From an uncultured Lachnospiraceae bacterium (lineage in GTDB: Bacteria; Bacillota; Clostridia; Lachnospirales; Lachnospiraceae), in assembly GCA_947629585.1 (NCBI GenBank), contig CANREH010000014.1, forward strand, positions 1-43,870: a stretch of 43,870 nucleotides of DNA, in the 5' to 3' direction. Below, piece after piece: positions 14,731-22,064 of this stretch. The position numbers and the translations under genes are program-made. The notes below the pieces were generated by a model. The model was not told the DNA's origin. It saw only the letters and a program-made list of their open reading frames with translations, and did not search any database. Each line of letters opens with the position of its first letter. Position 1 is the stretch's first letter.

Positions 14731-14817
14731 ACGGCTGCGGGAAAGGGATTAACAGGAATAGCGGAAACAAATCAGGGCATACTAAAAGAAAATGAGTTTC
14801 AGGAAAGGAAAAATGTG

Positions 14818-15528
14818 ATGCACGATTTTGTTTCTGTTATTTACCTGTCTGTGGGATCGATTCTTGTGATGTTTCTTTTGACGAAAATGATGGGATACCG
14901 CCAGATGTCGCAGTTGAGTATGTTTGATTATATTAACGGGATTACGATTGGATCGATTGCGGCGGAAATGGCATTGTCAGAAAAAGATGATTTTTACCAG
15001 CCGTTAACTGCGATGGTTATTTACGGCCTGGCCGCCGTAGTGCTGTCATTGGCGTCTTCCAAATCCATGCTTGCAAGAAGGGTCATTATCGGGAAGCCCG
15101 TGGTTCTTTTAAATCATGGCGAGCTTTATGAGAAAAATTTAAAAAAGGCAAAAATTGATGTGAATGAATTTTTGGAGCAGTGCCGGGTAAACGGGTATTT
15201 TGATGTGTCGAAACTGGAAACGGCGGTCCTGGAGGGAAACGGGAAAATCAGTTTTCTGCCGAAAGCAGAGGAGCGGCCGCTTACCCCGACGGACGTGAAT
15301 TTACAGCCGACGAAAGAGGGAATGGTTGCGAATGTCATTGTTGACGGGAAGATCATGGAGGAAAATTTAAAGTGCGCCGGGAAGGATCGGAACTGGCTGA
15401 AAGCGCAGCTAAAAGGACAGGGCTGTACAAATGAAAAGGAAGTCCTGCTGGGAACCTGCGATATGCAGGGAAATTTTACCGTATTTGTTAAAAATGAAGA
15501 ACTTGGAGATAAGGATGTGTTTATGTAA
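14818..15528 (+). CDS. DUF421 (YetF-like) membrane protein
   Basis: Encodes 236 residues. ATG 14818 sits ~9 nt after AGGAAAGG; GTG 14815 is an alternative. Three N-terminal membrane helices (about 5-25, 35-52, 60-80, including GYRQMSQLSMFDYINGITIG) precede a conserved cytosolic domain with LNHGELYEKNLKKAKI and NEFLEQCRVNGYFDV. This is the DUF421/YetF family. In Bacillus some family members (YetF, 2Duf) affect spore membrane properties, which fits the neighbouring GerA/SpoVAF-like gene. The direct link is inference. It ends just before a palindromic repeat. Confidence 0.87.
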   Translation: MHDFVSVIYLSVGSILVMFLLTKMMGYRQMSQLSMFDYINGITIGSIAAEMALSEKDDFYQPLTAMVIYGLAAVVLSLASSKSMLARRVIIGKPVVLLNHGELYEKNLKKAKIDVNEFLEQCRVNGYFDVSKLETAVLEGNGKISFLPKAEERPLTPTDVNLQPTKEGMVANVIVDGKIMEENLKCAGKDRNWLKAQLKGQGCTNEKEVLLGTCDMQGNFTVFVKNEELGDKDVFM

Positions 15529-15546
15529 TGTCCTGATAGCAGAATA

Positions 15547-15631
15547 GTAACAGTTCAGCCGTGCCATTTGCAATCTCGCACTTCGTGCTTCAAACTGTCA
15601 CAGGCGGATTGCTTATGGCTGAACTGTTTAC
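15547..15631. repeat. Palindromic ~85-bp element
   Basis: Outer arms AACAGTTCAGCC (15549-15560) and GGCTGAACTGTT (15617-15628) are perfect 12-bp inverted repeats. Inside, GCCATTTGCAATC and GATTGCTTATGGC are near-complementary, and GCACTTCGTGC forms a small central hairpin. No T-run follows, so it is not an ordinary terminator. It lies between the DUF421 gene and the ABC operon. Confidence 0.75.
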
Positions 15632-15662
15632 AGAGGAAAACGATCAGCGGGGGGATTTGCGG

Positions 15663-16448
15663 ATGAAAAAGCAAGTGCTTGTATATGTACATAATCTTCA
15701 TAAAACATATTTTTCACAAAAGAACGGTGTAAGCTGCCATGCACTTTCCGGCATGGAATTTCGGATATATGAAGGGGATTTTATTGCCGTTATGGGCGCT
15801 TCCGGTTCCGGGAAAAGCACGCTTTTGAATATGCTGTCCGGCTGCGATTATCCGGATAAAGGGGAGATATTTATCGGGGATCGGGCAATGTCGAAGTTAA
15901 AGAAAAAAGAACTTGCCGTTTACCGCAGGGATGAGATTGGCATTATATTCCAGCAGTTTCATCTTTCCGATTATTTAACGGCTCTGGAAAATATCATGGT
16001 TCCGGCAGTTCTGGCGGAAAAAGAGGAAAAAGCAGCCGGGGAACGCGCCCGGATGCTGGCAGACAGGCTTCATATAAAAAATTTACTGGAAAAATATCCT
16101 TATGAGCTTTCCGGAGGGGAGAAACAGCGGTGCGCCATTGCAAGGGCTTTGATGAACTCGCCAAAGCTTCTTCTTGCGGATGAGCCGACAGGACAGCTTG
16201 ACCGCAGATCTTCCGAAAATTTCCTGCAGATTTTAGAGAGCCTGAACCGGGAAGGGCAGACCATCTTTATGACAACGCACGATCCCTATATCGGGAGCAG
16301 GGCGGGCAGGGTGATTTTTATTCAGGACGGAAAAATATATCATGAATTGCGCAGAGAAACCGAAGACAGGGAGGAATTTTATGGAAACATCATGGAAACA
16401 TTATCGGAAACGTTATTTGCAGAGCAAAAAACAGACGGCGAAATTTAA
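15663..16448 (+). CDS. ABC transporter ATP-binding protein (BceA/MacB-like)
   Basis: Encodes 261 residues. ATG 15663 is chosen because of GGGGGG ~8 nt upstream and because the ABC domain begins there; the in-frame sequence upstream runs through the palindromic repeat. Motifs: Walker A GASGSGKST, Q-loop QQFHLSDY, signature LSGGEKQRCAIARAL, Walker B LLLADEPTGQLD and switch His in MTTHD. It belongs to the LolD/MacB/BceA type that drives FtsX-like permeases. Its 3' end overlaps the permease gene by 68 bp, indicating translational coupling. No two-component system, usual for BceAB, is adjacent. Confidence 0.92.
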   Translation: MKKQVLVYVHNLHKTYFSQKNGVSCHALSGMEFRIYEGDFIAVMGASGSGKSTLLNMLSGCDYPDKGEIFIGDRAMSKLKKKELAVYRRDEIGIIFQQFHLSDYLTALENIMVPAVLAEKEEKAAGERARMLADRLHIKNLLEKYPYELSGGEKQRCAIARALMNSPKLLLADEPTGQLDRRSSENFLQILESLNREGQTIFMTTHDPYIGSRAGRVIFIQDGKIYHELRRETEDREEFYGNIMETLSETLFAEQKTDGEI

Positions 16449-18441
16449 AAATATTATTGAAATTCATATCCTGCTTTCCATGCTGTTTTCCCTGATTCTT
16501 TTCTCCGGTTTTCTTTCCGGACAGATGGAAAATATTCTGTGGATAGAAGTTTCCGATGTTTTTTCTGCCTGTGGAAAGGTATTGTCATACCTGTTGTTTG
16601 TTTATTTCCTGTGTATGGATTATGATGTTATCCGGGAAGAAAAAGAGTTTCTGTTTCTATATGAAATATTAGGGATGGATGGAAAAACAGCTTTTTTATC
16701 CATCTTAAAAAAAACCCTTCCTAACATTACAGCGGCATCCTTATTTGGATATTTTGGCGGGATATTATTATCAAAAATGTTGTTTTCCTTTTCTGTTTTC
16801 CAGCCCATGAAGGAGAAAGCGGTTTACACCATAATTTTATTAAATCTGATAAAAAATGTAGTTATCGTTTTGTGTGCATTTATTTTTGCATTATTTTTTT
16901 ATCAAATACGTTGTTTCCGTATGCCTTTAATTATGAAATCGAAAGAATCCCATCTGCCGGAAAAGGCGGGAGGGAAAAAAATAATGATTTTTTCCGGCGC
17001 TGTGGCTTTGTTCGGGGTATTTTTATTGTTGTCTGTGTCAGCGGTAAGTTTCCGGATCAAAGATTATGCGGCTGCTTTTTACCAGCTTCCGCTGCAGCTC
17101 ACGGCGCTGTTCCTGTCAGGTTTTCTTCTTTATATAGGAGGAAGCAGGTTTCTTGCTGTGTATAGGAAAGAAAAAAGAGAGTTTCGGAAAGACAGTTTCT
17201 TTATGACATATTTTCTTTCTTTGAAGCGCCGCAGGCGCGTGACAGTATCTGCTGTAATTTCTTTCCTTATTTTTTTTGCCGCTTTTTTCTTAATCTATAT
17301 GCTTTCCCATTGGTTTTCCCTGCCGGAGAAAGTGCAGTATCTTTTTCCGAATCACGCATATTACAGAAACCAGAGAATGGACGTGGAGAAAATGGAGGAT
17401 TTAGAAAATCAAATCCGCAGCATTGCGCAGGAAAATGAAGTACCGATTTCTTCCCTTGTTTCCTATCGGTATGTTGAAAATAATGTGTCCCTGGCCTGGA
17501 AGGAACAGAAAATTGTCCTTCATGCCGCAGACAGGAAATCAGACAAAGAAGAGTTTCTTTCCGACGGCAGGGAAAGAGCGGAAAACCGTAATCTTACCTG
17601 CATTATGCTTGAGGATTTCAACAGGATCAAAGAGGCAGGAAAAGAAAGACAGCTTGGAAAACAGGAAGTGTTCCTTATTACGCAGGAAGATATGTTTTCG
17701 GGGGCCGCTGCACTTTCTTTTTCAGGGGAAAATACCGCTGATTATACCATAAAAGAAGTCATGTCCGTTCCGGAATGTTACCTTCATTCAGATGACCTTA
17801 TCCTTGTGGTTTCTGATGAACAGGAATGGAGAAAAATCTCTAATTACATAGATCCGGAATATCCGGATCATCAATATGAAAATTATAGCAACGCATTTAT
17901 TATCAATTTTGGAAATATTTCAGAAAAAGAGGAAATCAAAACTGCTGAGGAATTAAACCGTGTTCTGTCCGATGATCCGGAAATGTTTATGGAAGTGCAG
18001 GATCGGTATTGTTACTGCCGGGAACAGGAAAAAATCTACGGAGTTTACATCGTTTTATTCGGGGCTGTCGGAGCTGCCTTATTTTTCTGCATCGCCGTTT
18101 TGGAAAAAACTCTCATTTCTCAGGAGGGAAAAGAACAGGAAAAAGAGAGGAAATACTTTTATGAACAGGGAATGGAAGAAAATGAAATTTCCCTTTATTA
18201 CTGGAAAATAATCAGGAGAAGATATGCACTGTCTGTTATGATGGTAATGCTTTTTCTGTTTTCTGTTGCAAGGACAATCATGTATATGCTGAAAATTGAC
18301 GGGAATATTGAGACAAGATTTTCTGTATGTATAAGTATACTGCTTATTTGGGGAATAATTATAATTTTTTACTGTCTGCTGTATTTTATAAATAAAAAGA
18401 GTTTTGTGGCAGAGATGTTGAAAGAAAATCATGTGTGCTGA
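16381..18441 (+). CDS. BceB/FtsX-like ABC permease
   Basis: Encodes 686 residues. ATG 16381 is preferred because GGGAGGAA lies 5 nt upstream; an ATG at 16342 would add 13 residues. Hydrophobic segments: about 25-45, 60-78, four more up to ~260, one near 305-325, then a long extracytoplasmic domain of ~200 residues, and three C-terminal segments (about 555-680). This is the BceB layout, typical of transporters for antimicrobial-peptide resistance or sensing. The sequence match to the family is by topology and partner ATPase, so the substrate is unknown. Confidence 0.8.
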   Translation: METSWKHYRKRYLQSKKQTAKFKNIIEIHILLSMLFSLILFSGFLSGQMENILWIEVSDVFSACGKVLSYLLFVYFLCMDYDVIREEKEFLFLYEILGMDGKTAFLSILKKTLPNITAASLFGYFGGILLSKMLFSFSVFQPMKEKAVYTIILLNLIKNVVIVLCAFIFALFFYQIRCFRMPLIMKSKESHLPEKAGGKKIMIFSGAVALFGVFLLLSVSAVSFRIKDYAAAFYQLPLQLTALFLSGFLLYIGGSRFLAVYRKEKREFRKDSFFMTYFLSLKRRRRVTVSAVISFLIFFAAFFLIYMLSHWFSLPEKVQYLFPNHAYYRNQRMDVEKMEDLENQIRSIAQENEVPISSLVSYRYVENNVSLAWKEQKIVLHAADRKSDKEEFLSDGRERAENRNLTCIMLEDFNRIKEAGKERQLGKQEVFLITQEDMFSGAAALSFSGENTADYTIKEVMSVPECYLHSDDLILVVSDEQEWRKISNYIDPEYPDHQYENYSNAFIINFGNISEKEEIKTAEELNRVLSDDPEMFMEVQDRYCYCREQEKIYGVYIVLFGAVGAALFFCIAVLEKTLISQEGKEQEKERKYFYEQGMEENEISLYYWKIIRRRYALSVMMVMLFLFSVARTIMYMLKIDGNIETRFSVCISILLIWGIIIIFYCLLYFINKKSFVAEMLKENHVC

Positions 18442-18499
18442 TTCCTTTTCCTGATTTTTTTTGTGAAATTTTTTTAAGAATAGGTTATACTGTAAAGGA

Positions 18500-18925
18500 G
18501 TGGATGGGCTTTTGTTTCCTTTACAGATTTTAGTGACAGGAAAACTTGATCCGGTTCTTCATGCCTGGCTGTGTTCTTTAACACGTTCTTTAAAGAAGGA
18601 GGAGGCAGAGAGCCTTCTGGATAATTATGGTGTTTTGGAAAATACAGGAGACAGGAAAAATGCCGGTGTCATTGTGAATTTTGTATCAAATGTGAATAAT
18701 GAATTGTTTTTAAAGATTGTGGAAAGGAATGGTCGTATGACAGAAGAATTGAAAAGACTTATAGCGCCTGAAATTGTAGGTTTGCGTGAAACGATTAAAG
18801 AACAGGCAGAAGTGTTTGCTCAGGAAAAAGCCGCCTGGACATTGGAAAGAACTAATTTTACGAAAAGAGAAGCTGAGTTATTAAAAAGGATTGAAGAATT
18901 AGAGAAGAAACAATCTAAGAATTAA
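18500..18925 (+). CDS. Small protein with C-terminal coiled coil, unknown function
   Basis: Up to 141 residues. The start is unclear: GTG 18500 overlaps the AAAGGAG site itself, while TTG 18512 is better spaced. The N-terminal half (TGKLDPVLHAWLCSLTRSLKKEEAESLLDNYGVL) looks folded. The C-terminal ~50 residues (AEVFAQEKAAWTLERTNFTK, then ELLKRIEELEKKQ) are charged heptads forming a coiled coil. The shape resembles the C-terminal part of Rpn/PD-(D/E)XK-type proteins common in this group, but no catalytic motif is present. It may be a truncated relative. A TATACT box lies ~10 nt upstream of the start. Confidence 0.55.
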   Translation: MDGLLFPLQILVTGKLDPVLHAWLCSLTRSLKKEEAESLLDNYGVLENTGDRKNAGVIVNFVSNVNNELFLKIVERNGRMTEELKRLIAPEIVGLRETIKEQAEVFAQEKAAWTLERTNFTKREAELLKRIEELEKKQSKN

Positions 18926-19014
18926 ATACAGGCGTTATCAATATTGTCCGTATCATTTACAGCGGCGGTGATATAAAGGCAGTCAGAGAAAACAACGGAA
19001 TTTTAATTTTACAG

Positions 19015-19045
19015 GCATCTATCAGAAATGGTAGGTGCTTTTTTT
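19015..19045 (+). terminator. Rho-independent terminator
   Basis: A 9-bp stem GCATCTATC/GGTAGGTGC (three G-U pairs), loop AGAAAT, then TTTTTTT. It ends the plus-strand transcript of the coiled-coil protein ~90 nt beyond its stop. Confidence 0.8.
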
Positions 19046-19174
19046 CATTATATGCTTCCGATATTAAGGAAAAGAAAATGCTCAGGCTTTCCGGTTTTTT
19101 CCTGAATGATGATATGAAAAGGAAAATTTTTTCTTTCAATAAAAAAATGAAAATTATCAAATTGAGGCAGAGGA

Positions 19175-19789
19175 CTATTTGAGGTTTTCAGTTGAAGCAG
19201 CAGTGGTTAAAATGTCTGAAGGAGACGGGAGAAAAGATATCGGTGAATCTTCCTGAAGATATCTTAAATCACAAATTTCACGTTTTTTCTTTTTAGCCTG
19301 CTCTTTATAAAATTCTTCATAAACACCCATATCAAAACCTGTTACAATCTCGTCACTCTTTACCTGACAATCCCTAACACAGCATGATATAAAATCCGCA
19401 CCTAACAGACCTGTATTCTGCTTAATATCAGCAGGTACTAGATAAAAATAAAAATTCTCCAATTCCAACTTACCAATCTGTACCTTATGTAAACAGCATA
19501 AAATACCAGTCAATTCATTTCCTGAAATTCCTGAAAAACCAGTTGTGACATATTTTTTCTTATAGATTTCCAAAGAGCTCTGTTTAGAAATTATTTTATC
19601 TGCCGTAAACCAGCGCACCCTTGACGCTCCAATTAAGCTGCTGAGAAGATTGGAATAAATAATACTTTTATTTGCGCCAGTATCCCAAGTCATTGGAACC
19701 TCGCAAGCACGTTGTCTTAAAATTTGTAAGTTAGTGGAATATACATTTTCTTCTACATCATAATAAATACTAATATTGATATCACTCAT
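19175..19789 (-). CDS. Retropepsin-like aspartic protease-fold protein
   Basis: Encodes 204 residues. ATG 19789 follows GGAGG by ~7 nt and overlaps the upstream gene's stop (ATGAGTGA). Residues 33-43 read MTWDTGANKSI, a D-T-G-A catalytic motif of clan AA aspartic peptidases. About 95 residues later GLLGADFISCC matches the hydrophobic-hydrophobic-G-x-D segment that follows in retropepsin-like domains. A single domain like this would work as a homodimer. No signal peptide is seen, so it is cytosolic. The C-terminal ~45 residues are charged and low-complexity. It is the last gene of a small AT-rich minus-strand cluster; substrate and role are unknown. Confidence 0.72.
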   Translation of the reverse strand: MSDINISIYYDVEENVYSTNLQILRQRACEVPMTWDTGANKSIIYSNLLSSLIGASRVRWFTADKIISKQSSLEIYKKKYVTTGFSGISGNELTGILCCLHKVQIGKLELENFYFYLVPADIKQNTGLLGADFISCCVRDCQVKSDEIVTGFDMGVYEEFYKEQAKKKKREICDLRYLQEDSPISFLPSPSDILTTAASTENLK

Positions 19790-20174
19790 CACAAACCTCC
19801 CTTAATGTCTGAATACGTTTATTCCATCCAGTTGGAAATCCCCAGGAACATATACATTTAAATTTACCTAAATCATGAATATCATAAAAGTTAAGTAAAG
19901 AATCATTATCGTTTTCTGATTCAGATACAGCTAATACAAATGTATAACTATAAGCATTAATATTAATATCCTTAGTAATTGCAATCCTATCTAAATTTCC
20001 ATGAGATAATTTTCCTTTCTTTGTAAATAAAGGCTGTTTAAAAAAGACAATACCATTTCTATGCTCGCAATTATTTTCATCAATAATCAGTTGCCTTGAC
20101 TCTCCGTTATACTGTGCATCAATACTGATTTCTTTTAACGCTTCAGCCGAATATTTAAATAATTCTAAATCCAT
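19782..20174 (-). CDS. Hypothetical protein, partner of retropepsin-like gene
   Basis: Encodes 130 residues, with ATG 20174 preceded by AGGAGG at 8 nt. I recognise no family. It is acidic and soluble, with alternating short hydrophobic stretches that suggest a beta-rich fold (YSYTFVLAVSESENDNDSLL, then FYDIHDLGKFKCICSWGF). It overlaps the protease gene by 8 bp, so the two are translationally coupled and probably act together, perhaps as substrate or regulator. Confidence 0.7.
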   Translation of the reverse strand: MDLELFKYSAEALKEISIDAQYNGESRQLIIDENNCEHRNGIVFFKQPLFTKKGKLSHGNLDRIAITKDININAYSYTFVLAVSESENDNDSLLNFYDIHDLGKFKCICSWGFPTGWNKRIQTLREVCDE

Positions 20175-20309
20175 AATAGTAACCTCCTGAACAAAATTAA
20201 ATGATAAAAATAATTTAATCTATACTATAATATAGCTGAAACTTGCTGCAGTCATTAGCGTGGTTAAAAGTTCCTCACTGTTTGCCTGAAAAGTATTTAT
20301 GTCGTTGAA

Positions 20310-20405
20310 GTTTTCAAGTTGAAGCAGCGGTGTCGATTGAAATAATACCAGTTGGAGACAGCTCATTTAGACTTCATATTCTGTCACTGACTGTTTAGTC
20401 GGCAT
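20310..20405 (-). pseudogene. Remnant of a second protease-like gene
   Basis: On the minus strand GAGGAGGGA precedes an ATG at 20405 that opens only 12 codons (MPTKQSVTEYEV, stop at 20367). Just beyond, another frame reads LSPTGIISIDTAAST, closely resembling the C-terminus of the protease gene (LPSPSDILTTAASTENLK). This looks like a gene of the same family reduced to its two ends by an internal deletion. Confidence 0.45.
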
Positions 20406-20419
20406 ACGAATCCCTCCTC

Positions 20420-20812
20420 TCAAAATGCGTAGGGAGCTTTCAGGCTGCATCTTGGTACAATCTTCGTAACACCATTTTGTTTAATAACAGTAAGCTGCTC
20501 ATCAAAAGATAACCAGTGTCCATCTTTATAAACACAGGTTAATGTCCTGACACCAGTCTTGGCAGGATCAAACCTGTTTACTGTGGCTTTTAATAAGCCA
20601 TCCCAATAATTGGTTTCTTCGTCAGAATACAAATCTTCAAATTCTTCAACATTGACTACTGTAATGTCATTAGAATCGATTACCAATTTTAAATAAGGGT
20701 GGTAGGTTGGGTCATAAAAATGATCTGGATCAGTAACCCATAATTCTTTGGCTAAAGGATTCTCCATCAGATCTTCAAATTTCTTTCTTACAATTCTTGT
20801 ATCATACTCCAT
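20420..20812 (-). CDS. Hypothetical protein
   Basis: Encodes 130 residues from ATG 20812, ~10 nt after GGGAGGC; GTG 20821 is too close to that site. It is soluble, acidic and aromatic-rich (for example ELWVTDPDHFYDPTYHPYLK and DEETNYWDGLLKATVNRFDP). No family is recognised. It is the first gene of the AT-rich minus-strand cluster, separated from the next intact gene by a decayed remnant. Confidence 0.7.
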   Translation of the reverse strand: MEYDTRIVRKKFEDLMENPLAKELWVTDPDHFYDPTYHPYLKLVIDSNDITVVNVEEFEDLYSDEETNYWDGLLKATVNRFDPAKTGVRTLTCVYKDGHWLSFDEQLTVIKQNGVTKIVPRCSLKAPYAF

Positions 20813-20821
20813 AATATACAC

Positions 20822-21038
20822 GCCTCCCTGCTTGTTGTCTGTTTACTGGTATCTGGCTGGGATTTCTCATGGTTGCTCAAAAATTCCGGGTCTTCCCCTT
20901 ACATCAGCTTTTTTTAAAGCATATCATTTTATCCTATAAAAATCAATAAGGAAGTACATCAGAACCTCTCTCCCTTACAACTCCTTGCGGGAAATCTGGG
21001 TCAGTGGAGAAGTTATCTTAAAATTTCTATATTCTTCA
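20822..21038. other. Intergenic region left of the peptide locus
   Basis: Contains the ribosome binding site and presumably the promoter of the minus-strand cluster, and separates it from the divergently oriented secretion locus. No gene or terminator is seen here. Confidence 0.4.
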
Positions 21039-21115
21039 ATGATAGGCATTTTTTATGACAAGCATTCTTCAATGATAGACATTTTTTATGACAGACATCT
21101 TTCAATGATAAGCAT
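21039..21115 (+). promoter_or_regulatory. Five direct 11-bp repeats (operator array A)
   Basis: Five copies of ATGAYARRCAT start at 21039, 21055, 21072, 21088 and 21105, that is, at 16, 17, 16 and 17 bp spacing. Two repeats span 33 bp, close to three helical turns. The last unit ends 9 bp before the -35 of promoter A. This looks like a multi-site activator array, for instance for a response regulator binding direct repeats; the regulator is not in the window. Confidence 0.7.
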
Positions 21116-21124
21116 TATGTACTT

Positions 21125-21152
21125 TTTTGAAGCTAATATAAAGAACTATAAA
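21125..21152 (+). promoter_or_regulatory. Promoter of peptide gene A
   Basis: TTTTGA, a 16-bp spacer and TATAAA. The same sequences with the same spacing lie before peptide gene B. The weak -35 placed 9 bp after the repeat array fits an activator-dependent promoter. It gives a leader of ~115 nt. Confidence 0.6.
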
Positions 21153-21273
21153 TATAGACAAAAACTTTCAAAAAAATAACAACCAAATCTATGAAATTTA
21201 GTGATATCATAAGAGGATACCATGAAATTATGACAAAGGTTTGTGTGTTTTATGAAAGGAAGGAGGAATTGCG

Positions 21274-21435
21274 ATGGCGGAAAATAAGGATCTGCAGGAG
21301 GAAAATTCCGGCGCGGAAGAGGAGCTTGAGCTGGATTTGGAGGATCTGGAGGATGTGTCCGGGGGCGTCAGCCTGAGAAATGTAGGCAAGGTGAAGACAA
21401 CGCCTATCAGCCAGGATACGATCGGAAGAATTTAA
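21274..21435 (+). CDS. Double-glycine leader peptide A (NHLM-associated secreted peptide precursor)
   Basis: Encodes 53 residues, ATG 21274 following AGGAGG by 7 nt. The leader (MAENKDLQEENSG...) is very acidic and ends in LEDLEDVSGG at residue 31, the Gly-Gly site cut by C39 peptidases such as the exporter encoded at 33754. The expected product is 22 residues, beginning VSLRNVGKVKTT and ending PISQDTIGRI, net basic, without Cys and without clustered Ser/Thr/Cys. It therefore resembles an unmodified bacteriocin or pheromone rather than a lanthipeptide. The leader is not of the nitrile hydratase or Nif11 type usual for NHLM loci. The acidic linker repeat EEELELDLEDLED is a likely exporter recognition segment. 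Bacteriocin activity is inference; a signalling peptide is equally possible. Confidence 0.82.
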   Translation: MAENKDLQEENSGAEEELELDLEDLEDVSGGVSLRNVGKVKTTPISQDTIGRI

Positions 21436-21515
21436 AGCACTGTCCAGCCAGGATACGATCAGAAGGAAGGAAAGCACTGTCCAGCCAGGATATGATTGGA
21501 AGGATTTAAAGAGCT
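21405..21515 (+). repeat. 37-bp tandem repeats at 3' end of peptide gene A
   Basis: Three units (21405-21441, 21442-21478, 21479-21515), with a decayed fourth beginning at 21516. The first unit is the end of the gene itself and encodes ISQDTIGRI-stop. Unit 3, read in its own frame, encodes SSQDMIGRI-stop. Because 37 is not a multiple of three, later units are out of frame with the gene. Confidence 0.82.
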
Positions 21516-21599
21516 GTCCGACCCGGGACAAAAACGGAAGAAAATACCGCATAGATTTGGGTCATGAGAGATGTTATTTCAAAAATTCTATATTTTTAA

Positions 21600-21678
21600 A
21601 TGATAAACATTTTTAAATGATGAACATTTTTCAATAATAGACATTTTTAAATGACAAACATCTTTCAATAACAAACAT
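21600..21678 (+). promoter_or_regulatory. Five direct 11-bp repeats (operator array B)
   Basis: Units related to ATGATARACAT start at 21600, 21617, 21634, 21651 and 21668, exactly 17 bp apart. The array ends 9 bp before the -35, as in array A. Bases between units differ from array A while the 11-mers and spacing are kept, which points to protein binding. Confidence 0.7.
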
Positions 21679-21687
21679 TATGTACTT

Positions 21688-21715
21688 TTTTGAAACTAAT
21701 ATTAGCAACTATAAA
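21688..21715 (+). promoter_or_regulatory. Promoter of peptide gene B
   Basis: TTTTGA, a 16-bp spacer and TATAAA, matching promoter A in sequence and position relative to the repeat array. It gives a leader of ~180 nt with a short conserved ORF and two hairpins. Confidence 0.6.
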
Positions 21716-21753
21716 TATAGGCAAGAACTTTCAAAAAAATAACAACCAAATCT

Positions 21754-21816
21754 ATGAACTTTAGTGATATCATAAAAAGATACCACGAAGTTATGAAAAA
21801 AGTTCGTGTGTTTTAG
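21754..21816 (+). other. Conserved short leader ORF (uORF)
   Basis: Begins ATG 21754 and encodes 20 residues, MNFSDIIKRYHEVMKKVRVF. The leader of gene A has the matching MKFSDIIRGYHEIMTKVCVF at 21191, which there continues without a stop into the peptide gene in another frame. Several differences are conservative or synonymous (H: CAT/CAC; I/V; K/R). No ribosome binding site is visible, so translation is uncertain. It may instead reflect conserved RNA. Confidence 0.35.
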
Positions 21817-21822
21817 AACAAA

Positions 21823-21874
21823 GCGGGCAAAGCCCGCATCTGTTCGGATCTTAGCCGTTTCCGAAGGAAGCGGC
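21823..21874 (+). promoter_or_regulatory. Two hairpins in the leader of peptide gene B
   Basis: GCGGGC-AAA-GCCCGC (21823-21837) and GCCGTTTCC-GAA-GGAAGCGGC (21854-21874), both tight stems with three-base loops. They lie in a ~75-bp stretch absent from leader A. No U-run follows, so they are not terminators. They may tune stability or translation of copy B. Confidence 0.55.
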
Positions 21875-21902
21875 CATGAAATAAAAGAAAGGAGGGATTA
21901 CA

Positions 21903-22064
21903 ATGGCGGAGAATAAGGATCTGCAGGAGGAAAATTCCGGCGTGGAAGAGGAGATTGAGCTGGATATGGAGGATCTGGAGGATGTATCCGGGGGTGTCAG
22001 CCTGAGAAATGTAGGCAAGGTGAAGACAACGCCTATCAGCCAGGATACGATCGGAAGGATTTAA
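21903..22064 (+). CDS. Double-glycine leader peptide B (NHLM-associated secreted peptide precursor)
   Basis: Encodes 53 residues, ATG 21903 following GGAGGG by ~6 nt. It differs from peptide A only at three leader positions (A14V, L18I, L22M). The Gly-Gly site and the 22-residue core are identical, so both genes give the same mature product. Selection on the core, with separate and differently structured leaders, suggests dosage or differential expression. No terminator is seen before the giant gene at 22289, so read-through into the secretion operon is possible. Confidence 0.82.
   Translation: MAENKDLQEENSGVEEEIELDMEDLEDVSGGVSLRNVGKVKTTPISQDTIGRI

Noticed and set aside
16381-18441. BceAB-like transporter as the immunity module of the peptide locus
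   Set aside because: It lies ~3 kb upstream, separated by a terminator and an opposite-strand cluster, so a direct link is not supported by position.
18929-19180. Open frame of ~84 codons after the coiled-coil protein
   Set aside because: No start codon with a ribosome binding site, and it passes through a strong terminator.
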